A stretch of 64,000 nucleotides of DNA from Amycolatopsis coloradensis (lineage in GTDB: Bacteria > Actinomycetota > Actinomycetes > Mycobacteriales > Pseudonocardiaceae), in NCBI RefSeq assembly GCF_001953865.1, contig NZ_MQUQ01000006.1:148335-212334 (forward strand), in the 5' to 3' direction. The position numbers and the translations under genes are program-made. How positions within the stretch are numbered: the stretch's first letter is position 1; every line of letters starts with the position of its first letter. Shown here in pieces: positions 49,801 through 58,197 of this stretch. Below the pieces are notes generated by a model. It made no database searches. It had not been told where the DNA came from and was given only the letters and a program-made list of their open reading frames with translations.

Positions 49801-51237
49801 CTTGGGAAAGGCGAAGAGCCCACCTTTGTCCCAAGTGGACTGCCCTTCCTTAAGTCCGGGAGAGTACATGATGCCCGAAACAAGGAGTTCAAGGAGGTGC
49901 TCAAGACCCGCTTCCGGCACAAAGCGTTGTCCCACCACCTTGACGACGTCCAGGCGGACCGGTACGGCCGCGAGCAATTGAGCCAAGCGTAGCGCCGGCG
50001 GCGACGCCACGCTCCTGAAATGCCGAACCCTTTCGAAAGATGACAAAGTTACCGACGGGTCATCGGGTTCGGAGTGAGAAATCCGTTCCGCGGTGAGCAC
50101 GACCGTGCCTTCGGCCGCGCCGGCGTCTTCGCCGGTCATCAGCCCGGCCCACCAGGCCAGCGCGCTCGGCCGCAGTTCGAGCACCGGTATCGGCACGGTG
50201 CCGTCGGGCACCGCCGAACCGGGTTCGAGCCAGGCGTCGGCGAGGTCGAGGCCCCAGCGGTCGTTGGGGGTCAGCGCGTTCGGCACCCGCAGCCGGGCCT
50301 TGCGCGGGCTCATGCCGCAGCGTCCCCACAGCCAGTGCGGGAGCAGATGCACGATGCTCACCGGCATCGTACGGCCCCAACGCGCCAGAATCGGGTACAG
50401 CGCGTCCTTCTTCTGCCAGGCATCGCCGACCCCGTCGGTCAGCAGGAGGACGACGCGCCGCCCCGAGGAGTCCAGGATCTCGTTCGGGTCGCGGGCCGGC
50501 CCGCCGGGCGTGCCACCACGGAGAACGAGATCCTCCTGGCCATTGTCCTTCGCGGTTTCCAACAAGCGGACCTGAATGGTGCGAAAAGCACCCACGCGGT
50601 CGAGTAATTCGACGAACGCCGACACGCGGGGGTGCCACAACGCCATCGAAGGGCCGTTGTCCACGACGAGCGTCAAGTCCAGCCAGCGTTCTTTTTTCGA
50701 TCGGGTGACCGGCCACCACCGTCCGGTCTCGGCTGCCCGGACGGCAGTCGCCTCTTCGTCCAGGACCACCGAATGAGATCGCCGGGAGACGGTCTCGCGT
50801 TTCAAGGTTCTCAGCGCACGGAAATACTTCAGCGACTCGGGTAGCGCGGAACCACCGGTTCCCGTGCTGTCCACCGTCGGTTCGGGCAGATCGGCGGGTA
50901 CGGTGCCGATCTCCGCGTCGCTGTCCCCTTCGTCCTGTCCTGCCGGCTGGACGGCGGAGGCCTGAAGTTCGCTCGGCGCGGTCGGCGGATCGCCCCGGCG
51001 TTCCGGAGGTTGGTTGCGAATCCGGACGTCGTTCCCGGGGGCGGGCTCCGGCTCCTCGGCGGCAACGGGTGCGGGCGGGCGCGCGGGGGTGATGGCCGCG
51101 GCCAGCCACACGATGTCCGCGACATCGGTCCAGCTCAGGTCTTCGAACTCGAACCGCTTGGCATCACTGGGAAAGTCAGATGCCCGTGCCGCTGCCCGGA
51201 CGGCACGCGAATCGGGGGCACCGCCCGGCCCACCCAT
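46849..51237 (-). CDS. vWA-NB-ARC-TPR protein (FxsT-like)
   Basis: 1,462 residues. Residues 1-30 resemble the SAV_2336 N-terminal segment. A vWA domain at about 165-330 has the MIDAS-like LTLVVDNGPSM and VVLLLTDGVGDAW. A STAND NTPase at about 640-900 has Walker A GLGGIGKTQMA and Walker B WLLIFDAAES. From about 1050 there are many TPR repeats in the NB-ARC/TPR style (LGEDHPSVLAAAFNLGLDLA). This layout matches FxSxx-system TPR proteins and the vWA partner of vWA-MoxR-VMAP systems. The ATG lies one base after the MoxR stop. A sensor/effector in which the NTPase fires when the TPRs or vWA partner detect a trigger is the likely logic; no toxic effector domain is seen. Confidence 0.88.
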   Translation of the reverse strand: MGGPGGAPDSRAVRAAARASDFPSDAKRFEFEDLSWTDVADIVWLAAAITPARPPAPVAAEEPEPAPGNDVRIRNQPPERRGDPPTAPSELQASAVQPAGQDEGDSDAEIGTVPADLPEPTVDSTGTGGSALPESLKYFRALRTLKRETVSRRSHSVVLDEEATAVRAAETGRWWPVTRSKKERWLDLTLVVDNGPSMALWHPRVSAFVELLDRVGAFRTIQVRLLETAKDNGQEDLVLRGGTPGGPARDPNEILDSSGRRVVLLLTDGVGDAWQKKDALYPILARWGRTMPVSIVHLLPHWLWGRCGMSPRKARLRVPNALTPNDRWGLDLADAWLEPGSAVPDGTVPIPVLELRPSALAWWAGLMTGEDAGAAEGTVVLTAERISHSEPDDPSVTLSSFERVRHFRSVASPPALRLAQLLAAVPVRLDVVKVVGQRFVPEAGLEHLLELLVSGIMYSPGLKEGQSTWDKGGLFAFPKAVRELLLSGARRSETASVVRVAATHFGERIPLLGHLRDAIADPHNTPDPILTHESSADVELESALLRALSGPYLSRADRIQRQGPPVFEPGSTKTSIETASPKMPELAEKPPASTQRTEGRSSHLGEPDSNEPTTRIAHPSASDTARSFPARQADDPPLVFGNVPPRNPNFTGRDELLEQLTKRLSSGTTAVLPSALHGLGGIGKTQMATEYIYRHLQDYDLVWWIDAAHTTQIRAGLTELAGILGLQGAAEANVAVPAVIEALRTGRPFRRWLLIFDAAESPETVLPFFPRNGPGEILITSRNSDWAGIARPLELAVFKRAESVELLGRRGPEIDPADADELAEKLGDLPLAVEQAAAWRAVTGMPVQEYLRLFDESVEEILDTASAPDNEVSVAAAWNVSFEELKTRNPAAHQILHICAFFSPEPISRDLLTGVSRVSISPELDAALRDPIKLARAIRDINRYGLAKIDHGNNTLQLHRLVQLVLRNRVMARQVHARMQHGAHQLLAALDPNDPESSRHWSRYRELLPHAYAAKVLDCDDDWPRQLHINLMRYLFEYGDHEEAARLGLEARKKLTVTLGPTHPQTLEVSSRLGLYLWAIGRYAEAAELNQRTLALRLQISGEENEETFALQRNITIDLRAQGDFAAATKLSEEIYHKAKRMFGEDDPETLYAAYQHAISLRLAGAYQEALELDRDTLRRRIEVLGRDHVRTFGVNSALIVDLREAGEYGQARVQQERLTENFYARFGADQLDATGNTLMLSITRRKDGDHLGALSLSTEALKRFRLAYGDDHATTMACALAHSIDLRHSGDLAAAKKLGEQTFERYRGGLGEHHPHTLAANVDLAVTLRLLGDPAAARVLDERALEHFRSTIGPDHPYAVVATINLASDLAALGEYDRAVELGRDAVERGKQKLGEDHPSVLAAAFNLGLDLAALGRDEEAAPYRDPILVKYRQVLGEAHPGTQAAGRGTRADCDIDPMLM

Positions 51238-51238
51238 G

Positions 51239-52318
51239 TCACCGCACCGTCAGTCGTTGCCAGAGGGCATCCACCAGCCGCGGCCATGCCTCCTGATCCG
51301 GCTGGTACGCGCCGGAAGTGGCCAGGTACACGGCATCGAGCAACCTGTCGGTGGGCAGGCCGCCTTCGGCCTTGCTCCGTTCGGCGAATTCGCGGATCAG
51401 GCTGTCACGGTGTTCGCCGTCCTCGCCGACCAGGTGACTGGCCACGATCGCCGCGAGCTGGTCGTGATCCGGGTTCTCGATCCGCAATTGCAGGCATCGG
51501 CGCAGGAAAGCGGGCGGGAACTCCCGCTCTCCGTTACTGGTCATGATGACGATCGGGAAAGCGTGACAGGCGACGCGGCCGTCACGGACGACGGCGGTGC
51601 GCTGCGGGTCCGCGGTGTGCACGATGACCTCGGGGTGCCGGTTGCGCGCCCTCGCCAGTTCCTCGATGGTGAATTCGCCGTCCTCGAAGATCGACAGCAG
51701 GTCGTTGGGCAGATCGGCTTCGGATTTGTCGAGTTCGTCGATCAACAGCACGCGCGGCAACCTGCTGGGCAGGAACGCCGTTCCCACCGGGCCGAGCCGG
51801 ACGAAATCCCCGATCGGTGGCTCTTCCGCTTCTTCACCGGTTTGGGCCTGTTCGGTCGCCGCGGCCTGGACCCGGCCGATCGCGTCGTAGCCGTACAACC
51901 CGGAACTCAGCGCGGTATGGCTGGTGATCGCCCAGCGCAGCACCCGCCCGAGACCCAGTTCCCTGGCGATCCGATAGGCGAGGCTCGACTTCCCGGTGCC
52001 CGGATTCCCGGTGACGAGCAGCGGACGCCGCAGGAACAGCGCGGCGTTGACCAGATTGAGTTCGCCGACGTTCACGTCCTGCTCGGAAAGGGTGAACGCG
52101 GTGCCGAGACGGCGCTCCACCTCACCGTCGTCCGGTGGTGGCACGTCGTGCTCCGGCGGGTCCCCGCGATAAGCACGCCACGGCGGTGGAGCCGGAAGGA
52201 TCTGCGCGAGGTCGATGTCGTGAATCGGCCTGCCGGTGCCCCGATAGATCCACCAGTCGGGGGCTTCCCGGGGCGTCGTCCGGCCCTTCACGGTCGCGTC
52301 CTGGTCGTTCACGCTCAT
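51239..52318 (-). CDS. MoxR-type AAA+ ATPase
   Basis: 359 residues. Walker A LLVTGNPGTGKSSLA (near 101-112), Walker B VLLIDELDKSEADL, sensor 1 IVIMTSNGEREF and arginine finger PAFLRRC. Residues 1-90 form an extra N-terminal segment (APDWWIYRGTGRP) usual in VMAP-associated MoxR proteins. MoxR ATPases act with vWA proteins in remodelling metal-dependent complexes; here the vWA partner follows directly. It starts 13 bases after the VMAP stop, so the three genes form one operon. Confidence 0.92.
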   Translation of the reverse strand: MSVNDQDATVKGRTTPREAPDWWIYRGTGRPIHDIDLAQILPAPPPWRAYRGDPPEHDVPPPDDGEVERRLGTAFTLSEQDVNVGELNLVNAALFLRRPLLVTGNPGTGKSSLAYRIARELGLGRVLRWAITSHTALSSGLYGYDAIGRVQAAATEQAQTGEEAEEPPIGDFVRLGPVGTAFLPSRLPRVLLIDELDKSEADLPNDLLSIFEDGEFTIEELARARNRHPEVIVHTADPQRTAVVRDGRVACHAFPIVIMTSNGEREFPPAFLRRCLQLRIENPDHDQLAAIVASHLVGEDGEHRDSLIREFAERSKAEGGLPTDRLLDAVYLATSGAYQPDQEAWPRLVDALWQRLTVR

Positions 52319-52331
52319 CCGCGGTCTCCCC

Positions 52332-54143
52332 CTACGGTCGAGCCGGGATCAACGGTTGGTCGAGAACGATTACCCGATCCGGGTCGTCCCACATTACCAC
52401 CAGATCGTGAGCCAGGGATTTCTTGACCGGTACGGCAGCACCCGAATTGGCGAGTTTGCGGCGTTGTGGCAGTTCCCGCAAACCGTGCCGGGTGGCCAAT
52501 ACCCAGTCCAGCAGCTCGCGCAGGCTCTCCGGCCCGGCGTCCGGATGCCACAGGATCACCGGCAGGCCGCTGCGTAGGGCACTCGTCAACTCGTCCGGCG
52601 CGGCAGCCGGTTCCACTTGGGTTGACGGCGGTTTCGCCAGCACCAGCCCGACCCAGTGCTCGTTGCTCAGAATCGCGTCGATCGGGTGATCCTCGAACTC
52701 CGCGCAGCCGGAATAATGCAGCCGGTCGGGTGATGGGTCTTTCCCCATCGAGTCCCAGCGAACGCGCCATTCGCGATGCCAATGCTTCGCCCGCATCCTT
52801 TCCAGTGATCTTATTCCCAGCTGGTACCCGTACCGCAGCGGCTGAGGCCTGCCCGTGCCGTGTTCCTTGGACCACCGCTGCACCGGCAAGGTGATCAAGG
52901 TGCGCGGCAACAGGAATTCCACCGACGCGGACACACTCTGACCGGACCAGACTCCTTCAGTCTCTAAGATGACTTCATCGACCTCGAACTCGACCCTGTC
53001 TATCGCTATTTCCCTGACTCCCGCCAGTGCGGGGGGCCACACTTCCGGGTCATCTTGACGCCAGAATGCGAGAGTGCACCGGGTCGGATCCGCGGAAACC
53101 GGTTCCAGCATGATCATCAAATGGAGATGGGGGTTTTCCGGAATGGGTGGCCTGGTCCGCCGTTGATGGTCGAGCGCGGGCACGAGGCGCAGCGAACGTG
53201 CCTGGCTGTCGATCCAGCCGAGGAGCATAGCGCCCACCCCGCCGCCGACATGTTCGGCCAGCAGTCTCAGGAATGTCACGGAGGGCGGGATTCCGTCCGG
53301 GCCCGCGTTGAAATCGGTGAGCAGACAGAACACGTCCCAGGCGTCGGCACCGCTTTCCAACCGGGGCACCGAAATGCCGGGGCCGAGCGCTCGGCTCATC
53401 ATGACCGCCAAATGGGGGACATCCATTCGGGTCAAGCGGCCGTGCAGCTCAGCCAGCTCCTTGCGCGGAATCAACTCGAGAACATCGCTGTTCAAGTCGA
53501 CGGGAAGCCGGTCGGCGAGAGGTTCGGGTTCGGCTGGGCGCGGTTTCGGGACGGGTGCGGCGAGTTCACCGTGTAGTCGTAAATAAGCCGTTCCGGTGAA
53601 GGTCTTCACCGAAACCGGTATCGGCCGGTACAACTCGGGCAGCAGGCCCGGATCCGACGCGATGACGTCGCCGAAGAACCGCTCCGACGCGATGAACGCG
53701 ATCATTCCACCGGCTTTCGCGAACGCGTCCTTCGCCGGCTGGGCGTCCAGGATGCGGAAAGCGGTGTCGACCGCCTCGCCGACCCATCCGTTCCCGTCGT
53801 TCAGCACCTCGCCGGAGTTGAGACTCACTCGCAGCCTGATCTGCGCCTGCGGGGTCCGCGTGTGGTTGTGCCGGACGAGGGCGACCGACATGCGGTCCGG
53901 TAATCGGTCGACGACCAGGCTTTTGGTCGTGCCGGGCGGTAGCAGGATCAACGCGCCGTCGCCGCGATCCTCCCGCGCGCAGGAATCGAAGTCGACACCG
54001 CTCTCGCCGAACGCGGTCTTCAGCACCTCGTACATGCCTTGGCGCACGGCCAGCCGATCGAGTGGGTTCCGATCCGGGGAGGTGAAGCCCTCGACGTCCA
54101 CGACGACGATCGTGCGGTCGAGAGCCTGCGTCGATTGCGCCAT
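52332..54143 (-). CDS. VMAP family protein with cyclase-like N-terminus
   Basis: 603 residues. Cyclase-like domain at about 8-190 (TIVVVDVEGFTSP, EDRGDGALILLPP, GWVGEAVDTAFRIL). A middle VMAP region at about 215-320 (IPRKELAELHGRLTRMDVPH). The VMAP-C region from about 400 to the end includes FLLPRTLITLPVQRWS, WHREWRVRWDSM and WVGLVLAKPPS. VMAP proteins join a vWA and a MoxR in ternary conflict systems described computationally by the Aravind group. GGGAGGGGG precedes ATG 54143. First gene of the VMAP-MoxR-vWA operon. Confidence 0.88.
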   Translation of the reverse strand: MAQSTQALDRTIVVVDVEGFTSPDRNPLDRLAVRQGMYEVLKTAFGESGVDFDSCAREDRGDGALILLPPGTTKSLVVDRLPDRMSVALVRHNHTRTPQAQIRLRVSLNSGEVLNDGNGWVGEAVDTAFRILDAQPAKDAFAKAGGMIAFIASERFFGDVIASDPGLLPELYRPIPVSVKTFTGTAYLRLHGELAAPVPKPRPAEPEPLADRLPVDLNSDVLELIPRKELAELHGRLTRMDVPHLAVMMSRALGPGISVPRLESGADAWDVFCLLTDFNAGPDGIPPSVTFLRLLAEHVGGGVGAMLLGWIDSQARSLRLVPALDHQRRTRPPIPENPHLHLMIMLEPVSADPTRCTLAFWRQDDPEVWPPALAGVREIAIDRVEFEVDEVILETEGVWSGQSVSASVEFLLPRTLITLPVQRWSKEHGTGRPQPLRYGYQLGIRSLERMRAKHWHREWRVRWDSMGKDPSPDRLHYSGCAEFEDHPIDAILSNEHWVGLVLAKPPSTQVEPAAAPDELTSALRSGLPVILWHPDAGPESLRELLDWVLATRHGLRELPQRRKLANSGAAVPVKKSLAHDLVVMWDDPDRVIVLDQPLIPARP

Positions 54144-54277
54144 TGGCCCCCTCCCAAGGTCCACGGCGCCGACCCACCGGCGCCGACCGCCACATTATGC
54201 GCCGATCGCCCCGGACTTGCGTATCAGATGACAAATAAGTCAGCGCTTTTCCGTGCCGGTGATTTCCTCACCATGAA

Positions 54278-54312
54278 CGGAGCCCTCCCCGACCGCGCCG
54301 GGGAGGGCTCCG
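54278..54312. terminator. Hairpin terminator behind protease
   Basis: Perfect 14-base arms CGGAGCCCTCCCCG (54278-54291) and its complement (54299-54312), 7-base loop, 12 bases after the protease stop on the minus strand. Confidence 0.85.
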
Positions 54313-54324
54313 TGTTCAGGGGGG

Positions 54325-55050
54325 TCAGACGCCGGCGACCTGCTGGATCCAGGGGCGGTAGCGGGTGATGTTGGTGTAGGCGGTGTTGTTCGACCGGTCA
54401 CTGGTCGAGGCGACGCCGACCTGGCGCCCGCCGGAGAACATCGGGCCGCCCGAGTCACCACCGGCGGTGATGCCGTCGACGCGGTTCGCGCACACCGCGA
54501 CACCACCGTTGTAGTCACTGCAGTTGACCGAGTTGACCCGGACGGTGGCGACCTTCAGATAGCGGGACTGGCAGTTGATCTCGGACCCGCACTGACTGGT
54601 CGCGCCCCAGCCGTACACCTGGACGTTCTGACCGACCGCGACACTGCTCGTGGTGCCGAGCGGCGCGTAGGTGGCGTTGACCGAACTGGTCAGGCGGACG
54701 ATGGCGAGGTCCGCGCTCGCGTGGCGGGTGATGGTCGACGCGGTGGCCATGGTGCCGCCGCTCTGCTGGTCGAGACTGCCGATCCGGAAGGTGTAGCTGC
54801 CGCTGCTCGCGACACAGTGCTTCGCGGTGAGGATGTACTGCGGCGCGATGATGGTCGCACTGCAGTTCTGCTGGCCGTTCACGAACAGCCGGGCCGCCCA
54901 AGGACCGCTCTGCGCGTACTGGCCACCGATGATCATCGGCTGCGCGCCGGAGGGCTCGGCGGCGGTCGCGGGGGCTGTCGAGCCGAGCAGCGCCATGAAG
55001 GCGGTGCCTGCCAGCAGGACGAGGGAGCGCAGTCGCATGTTCCGACTCAT
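54325..55050 (-). CDS. Secreted trypsin-like serine protease (S1)
   Basis: 241 residues. Signal peptide of about 30 residues (LVLLAGTAFMALLGSTAPAT, AxA cut). The mature start IIGGQYAQSG implies a very short propeptide. Triad: His in LTAKHCVAS, Asp in ADLAIVRL, Ser in GGDSGGP. Six Cys are available for disulfides (NCSAT/KHC, QCGSEINC, NCSDY/VC). The S1 pocket starts DGITAGGDSGG; Ala rather than Asp six residues before the Ser argues against strict trypsin specificity. ATG 55050 or 55038 both possible. Monocistronic with its own terminator. Confidence 0.93.
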   Translation of the reverse strand: MSRNMRLRSLVLLAGTAFMALLGSTAPATAAEPSGAQPMIIGGQYAQSGPWAARLFVNGQQNCSATIIAPQYILTAKHCVASSGSYTFRIGSLDQQSGGTMATASTITRHASADLAIVRLTSSVNATYAPLGTTSSVAVGQNVQVYGWGATSQCGSEINCQSRYLKVATVRVNSVNCSDYNGGVAVCANRVDGITAGGDSGGPMFSGGRQVGVASTSDRSNNTAYTNITRYRPWIQQVAGV

Positions 55051-55214
55051 TTCTGCGGCCGATGCACAGCCGCGTCAGTGGGGACCAACGCGCTGATTCT
55101 GTGTCGTGCCAACGGAAGCCGAACACCGACGAAAGTTTGCGTGGGCTACCTATTTATTTCCATGACGGCTGTGGACGTTATTTGAGTATCCGGCGAAGAT
55201 CATTAGGTAGTGCT

Positions 55215-55555
55215 TCACTCGCCGAGCAGGCGCCACGCGAGGGTGATCCTGGCCCTGGTCCGCCGGGCTCGTTCAGGTCGACGGCCAGGCTCTTCCCGAC
55301 TTGCGCGAGCCGCCGCGCGACGCTGTGGTGCAGGTGCAAGGCGTCGGCGGCCTGGCGTACGGAACCCGTGGCGCGGAAACATCGACTACGCGGTCCGCCT
55401 GACGCACGCGAGTGTGCCGGTCGAACCGCACCAGCGGCCCGGCGCCTTCCCCGGGTCGCGGGCGATCCTGTCCGCCGACGTGTCGCGCCACCAGATCGCC
55501 GAGCTTGGCGACGTCCTGCGCCCGGGCCCCACAAAACGCTTGACCCGGCCACGGG
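55215..55555 (-). pseudogene. PucR/CdaR-type regulator remnant
   Basis: The minus strand reads GSVRQAADALHLHHSVARRL, then AQVGKSLAVDLNEPGG, then after a frame change RTRARITLAWRLLGE and a stop. This is the HTH end of a PucR-type regulator (usual pattern: LHLHHSSVARRLEQ...LTEPAG...RARIALTAWRLL). A further frame break lies upstream near 55380, and the N-terminal two thirds are absent. The rest of 55051-55574 holds the protease promoter region and nothing else recognisable. Confidence 0.6.
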
Positions 55556-55574
55556 GCGGCGATGCACTGTGCCG

Positions 55575-56762
55575 ATGGAGATCCGTGCCACCACCCACGA
55601 GGACCACGACGTCTTCGTCAACACCATGTTCGCCACTTTCGCGGAGTTTCCGGAACCTCCGCTCAAGACCTGGTCGGCCCTCGAACTGGACCGCGGCCTG
55701 TTCGCCGTGACGGCGGACGGACGGCCCGTCGGCACGGCCGCCGCGTACTCCTTCGAGCTCACCCTCCCCGGTCAGGTCATCGTCCCGGCCGCCGGGGTGA
55801 CCGCCGTCGGCGTCCTGCCGACGCACCGGCGCCGGGGCGTGCTCACCGCGATGATGCGGCATCAGCTCGCCGAATTCCGGGCACGGGGTGAGATCCTCTC
55901 CGTGCTGCTGGCCTCGGAGGCCCTGATCTACCGCAGATTCGGCTACGGACCGGCGACCTACACCCACCGGCTGACGGTGCCGCGCCGCGGGGCCGCCTTC
56001 GCCGCCGGTGATACGGCGCCCGGCGCGATCGAACTGCTGCGTCGTGCCGACTGCGGCGAGATCCTGGAAGAGGTCTACGACCGGTACCGCCGCACCCGGC
56101 CCGGCGCGCTGTCGCGTCCGCACCGATGGTGGGCCTCGGGGGCGGGGCAGCCCCCGATCTCCACGGCGCCGCGCTACGTCGCCGTTCACCGTGACGCCGA
56201 CGGTGTCCCGGACGGGTATGCCAGCTATTCGCGCACCGAACCCGGAACCTTGACGGTCGACGAAACCATCGCCGCCGACGACGCGGTCTCCACGGCCTTG
56301 TCCCGGTTCGTACTCGAACACGACCTGATCACCCAGGCCGTGTTCAAGCAGTGCCCACCCGACCATCCGCTGCGCTGGCAGCTCGCGGACTTCCGCGCCG
56401 GGGAGGTCAGCGGCGACACCGACTGGCTCTGGGTGCGGCTGCTGGACATCCCTCGCGCGCTCACCGCACGCGGCTGGTTCACCGACGGCGAGCTCGTCCT
56501 CGACGTCGACGACCCGGCGCTCGGCGAGCACGGCCGCTACCTGCTGACCGTCCGGGACGGTGCGGCCGAGTGCGTCCCGACGGACCGGGAACCTGACCTG
56601 TCCCTGGACGTCAGCGACCTCGGGTCGATCTACCTCGGCGGAACCGCCCCGAGCTTGCTCGTCCGCGCCGGGAACATCCGGGCCCACCGCCCGGACGCGC
56701 CCGCGCTCGCCGACGCCCTCTTCCGCGCCGAACGTTCCCCGCACTGCCTGCACTGGTTCTGA
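55575..56762 (+). CDS. GNAT acetyltransferase, Eis-like
   Basis: 395 residues, the length of Eis-family N-acetyltransferases. First GNAT domain with VTAVGVLPTHRRRGVLTAMM (acetyl-CoA loop Q/RxxGxG variant), LASEALIYRRFGYGPAT, a second degenerate GNAT fold, and a C-terminal sterol-carrier-like domain ending LHWF, whose C-terminal carboxylate is the usual general base. Eis enzymes acetylate amines including aminoglycosides; the natural substrate here is unknown. The start is weakly supported: ATG 55575 fits the family, GTG 55569 is in frame. Confidence 0.88.
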   Translation: MEIRATTHEDHDVFVNTMFATFAEFPEPPLKTWSALELDRGLFAVTADGRPVGTAAAYSFELTLPGQVIVPAAGVTAVGVLPTHRRRGVLTAMMRHQLAEFRARGEILSVLLASEALIYRRFGYGPATYTHRLTVPRRGAAFAAGDTAPGAIELLRRADCGEILEEVYDRYRRTRPGALSRPHRWWASGAGQPPISTAPRYVAVHRDADGVPDGYASYSRTEPGTLTVDETIAADDAVSTALSRFVLEHDLITQAVFKQCPPDHPLRWQLADFRAGEVSGDTDWLWVRLLDIPRALTARGWFTDGELVLDVDDPALGEHGRYLLTVRDGAAECVPTDREPDLSLDVSDLGSIYLGGTAPSLLVRAGNIRAHRPDAPALADALFRAERSPHCLHWF

Positions 56763-56774
56763 CGCCAGTGTCGC

Positions 56775-56816
56775 GTGATCGCCGTCCAGTCACGGGTGAT
56801 CGCCGTCTGATCACGG
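56775..56816. repeat. Two 21-bp tandem units
   Basis: GTGATCGCCGTCxxxTCACGG twice in tandem, followed by a decayed third copy, between the convergent acetyltransferase and MFS genes. Same family as 18481-18648. Complementary GTGATC/GATCAC blocks could form a hairpin. Confidence 0.75.
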
Positions 56817-56841
56817 GTGAGACCCGCGGGATCACGCGACG

Positions 56842-58020
56842 CTAGGCCGTGGCCCGGCGGGTGCCGACCGTGAACAGCAGGGACGCCGCGGTCAGCACCA
56901 CGCCGAACCACACCACGCTGGTGAGGCCGGCGTTGTCCGCGAGCAGCCCCGCGAACAACGCGCCGAGGGCGATGGAAGTGTTGTAAGCCAAGGTGTTGAG
57001 CGACATCGCGGCTTCGAACGTGTCGGGGGCGGAATTCTGCGTCATGGTGAGCTGGCTCAGCTGCACGACACCGTAGGACAACCCCCAGAGCACCAGCGCG
57101 ATCATCACCCCGACCTGTCCGTGGCCGATGGTGAGCAGCAACACCAGCGACACCACGAGCGAGACGGCCCCGACCGTGAAACTCGCCAGCACGTTCCTCG
57201 ACACGAAGTATCCGGCGACGAAGTTCCCCGCCGCTCCCCCGACGCCGAAGACGATCAGGCACACCGTGATGAAGGTGGGTGAGGCCGAGGAAGTGCCTTC
57301 CAGGAAGGGACGGATGAAGGTGTAGACGCCGAAATGCCCGAGTACGAACAACACCACGGTGATCAGGACCGAACGCAGGCGCACGTTCACCCGCGGCAGG
57401 CTGAAGACCTCGCGGACCGGAACCGCGTTCACCGACGGCAGCGACGGCACCAGGACGAGGACGGCGAGGAAGACCAGGACACTGAGCCCGCTCCAGATCA
57501 GGAACGTGGTCTGCCAGCTGGTGAGACTCTCCAGGATCGTGCCCAGCGGCATGCCCAGCACCGTGGCGATCGAGATCCCGGACATCACCACCGCCGCCGC
57601 CCGGTTCGCGTGGCGGTCCGGGACGATCCGCATCGCCATGCCGACGCCGATGGCCCAGAACGCCCCGTTGGCGAAGCCCATGACGAGCCGGGTCGCCAGC
57701 ACCAGCGGATAGCTGGGCGCGAGTGCGGTGATCAGGTTGCCGACGGCCAGGATCGCGAGCAACGTGGAGAGCAGGACGCGCCGGTTGATCCGTCGCGTCC
57801 ACGCGACGATGAACGGCACGCCGAGCCCGGCCGAGACGCCGTAAAGCGTGACCATCAAGCCGACGACGCCCACCGGGATGCCCAGGCTGGAACTCACCGG
57901 CGTGAGCAGGCCGACGGGCATCAGTTCGGTGGTGAGGAAGACGAACAGGCTGGCGGTGATCGCGGCGACCCCGGCCCAGCCCTTCACTGTCGAATGCGCG
58001 CTTTCGGTTTGGGTGACCAT
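56842..58020 (-). CDS. MFS transporter (DHA1-type exporter)
   Basis: 392 residues, twelve helices. Motif A region GVSAGLGVPFIVAWTRRINR and motif C-like GMPLGTILESLTSWQTTF mark drug/sugar-efflux DHA1 members (AraJ/YdhP-like). Likely a proton antiporter. GAGAGAGAAGAA precedes ATG 58020. A double CTTAGCGCTAAG palindrome 116 bases upstream and a MarR gene just before it on the same strand point to control by that MarR. Confidence 0.92.
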   Translation of the reverse strand: MVTQTESAHSTVKGWAGVAAITASLFVFLTTELMPVGLLTPVSSSLGIPVGVVGLMVTLYGVSAGLGVPFIVAWTRRINRRVLLSTLLAILAVGNLITALAPSYPLVLATRLVMGFANGAFWAIGVGMAMRIVPDRHANRAAAVVMSGISIATVLGMPLGTILESLTSWQTTFLIWSGLSVLVFLAVLVLVPSLPSVNAVPVREVFSLPRVNVRLRSVLITVVLFVLGHFGVYTFIRPFLEGTSSASPTFITVCLIVFGVGGAAGNFVAGYFVSRNVLASFTVGAVSLVVSLVLLLTIGHGQVGVMIALVLWGLSYGVVQLSQLTMTQNSAPDTFEAAMSLNTLAYNTSIALGALFAGLLADNAGLTSVVWFGVVLTAASLLFTVGTRRATA

Positions 58021-58135
58021 TTCTTCTCTCTCGATTCACGAGCATGACGAAGAACCCCGGCGGGACCGGCGATTCCGGCCGCGGGGTGCTTCATCCCCAG
58101 GAAGATCGCGGCACGCGGGACAGCCCCGCGAACCT

Positions 58136-58169
58136 CTTAGCGCTAAGCTATTCGATGCTTAGCGCTAAG
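58136..58169. promoter_or_regulatory. Double MarR operator
   Basis: CTTAGCGCTAAG twice, at 58136-58147 and 58158-58169, each a perfect 12-bp palindrome, 22 bases centre to centre (two helical turns). It lies between the MarR stop and the MFS start. Confidence 0.85.
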
Positions 58170-58197
58170 TCAAACGGGTGACCGAAGGCGGCGAGCG

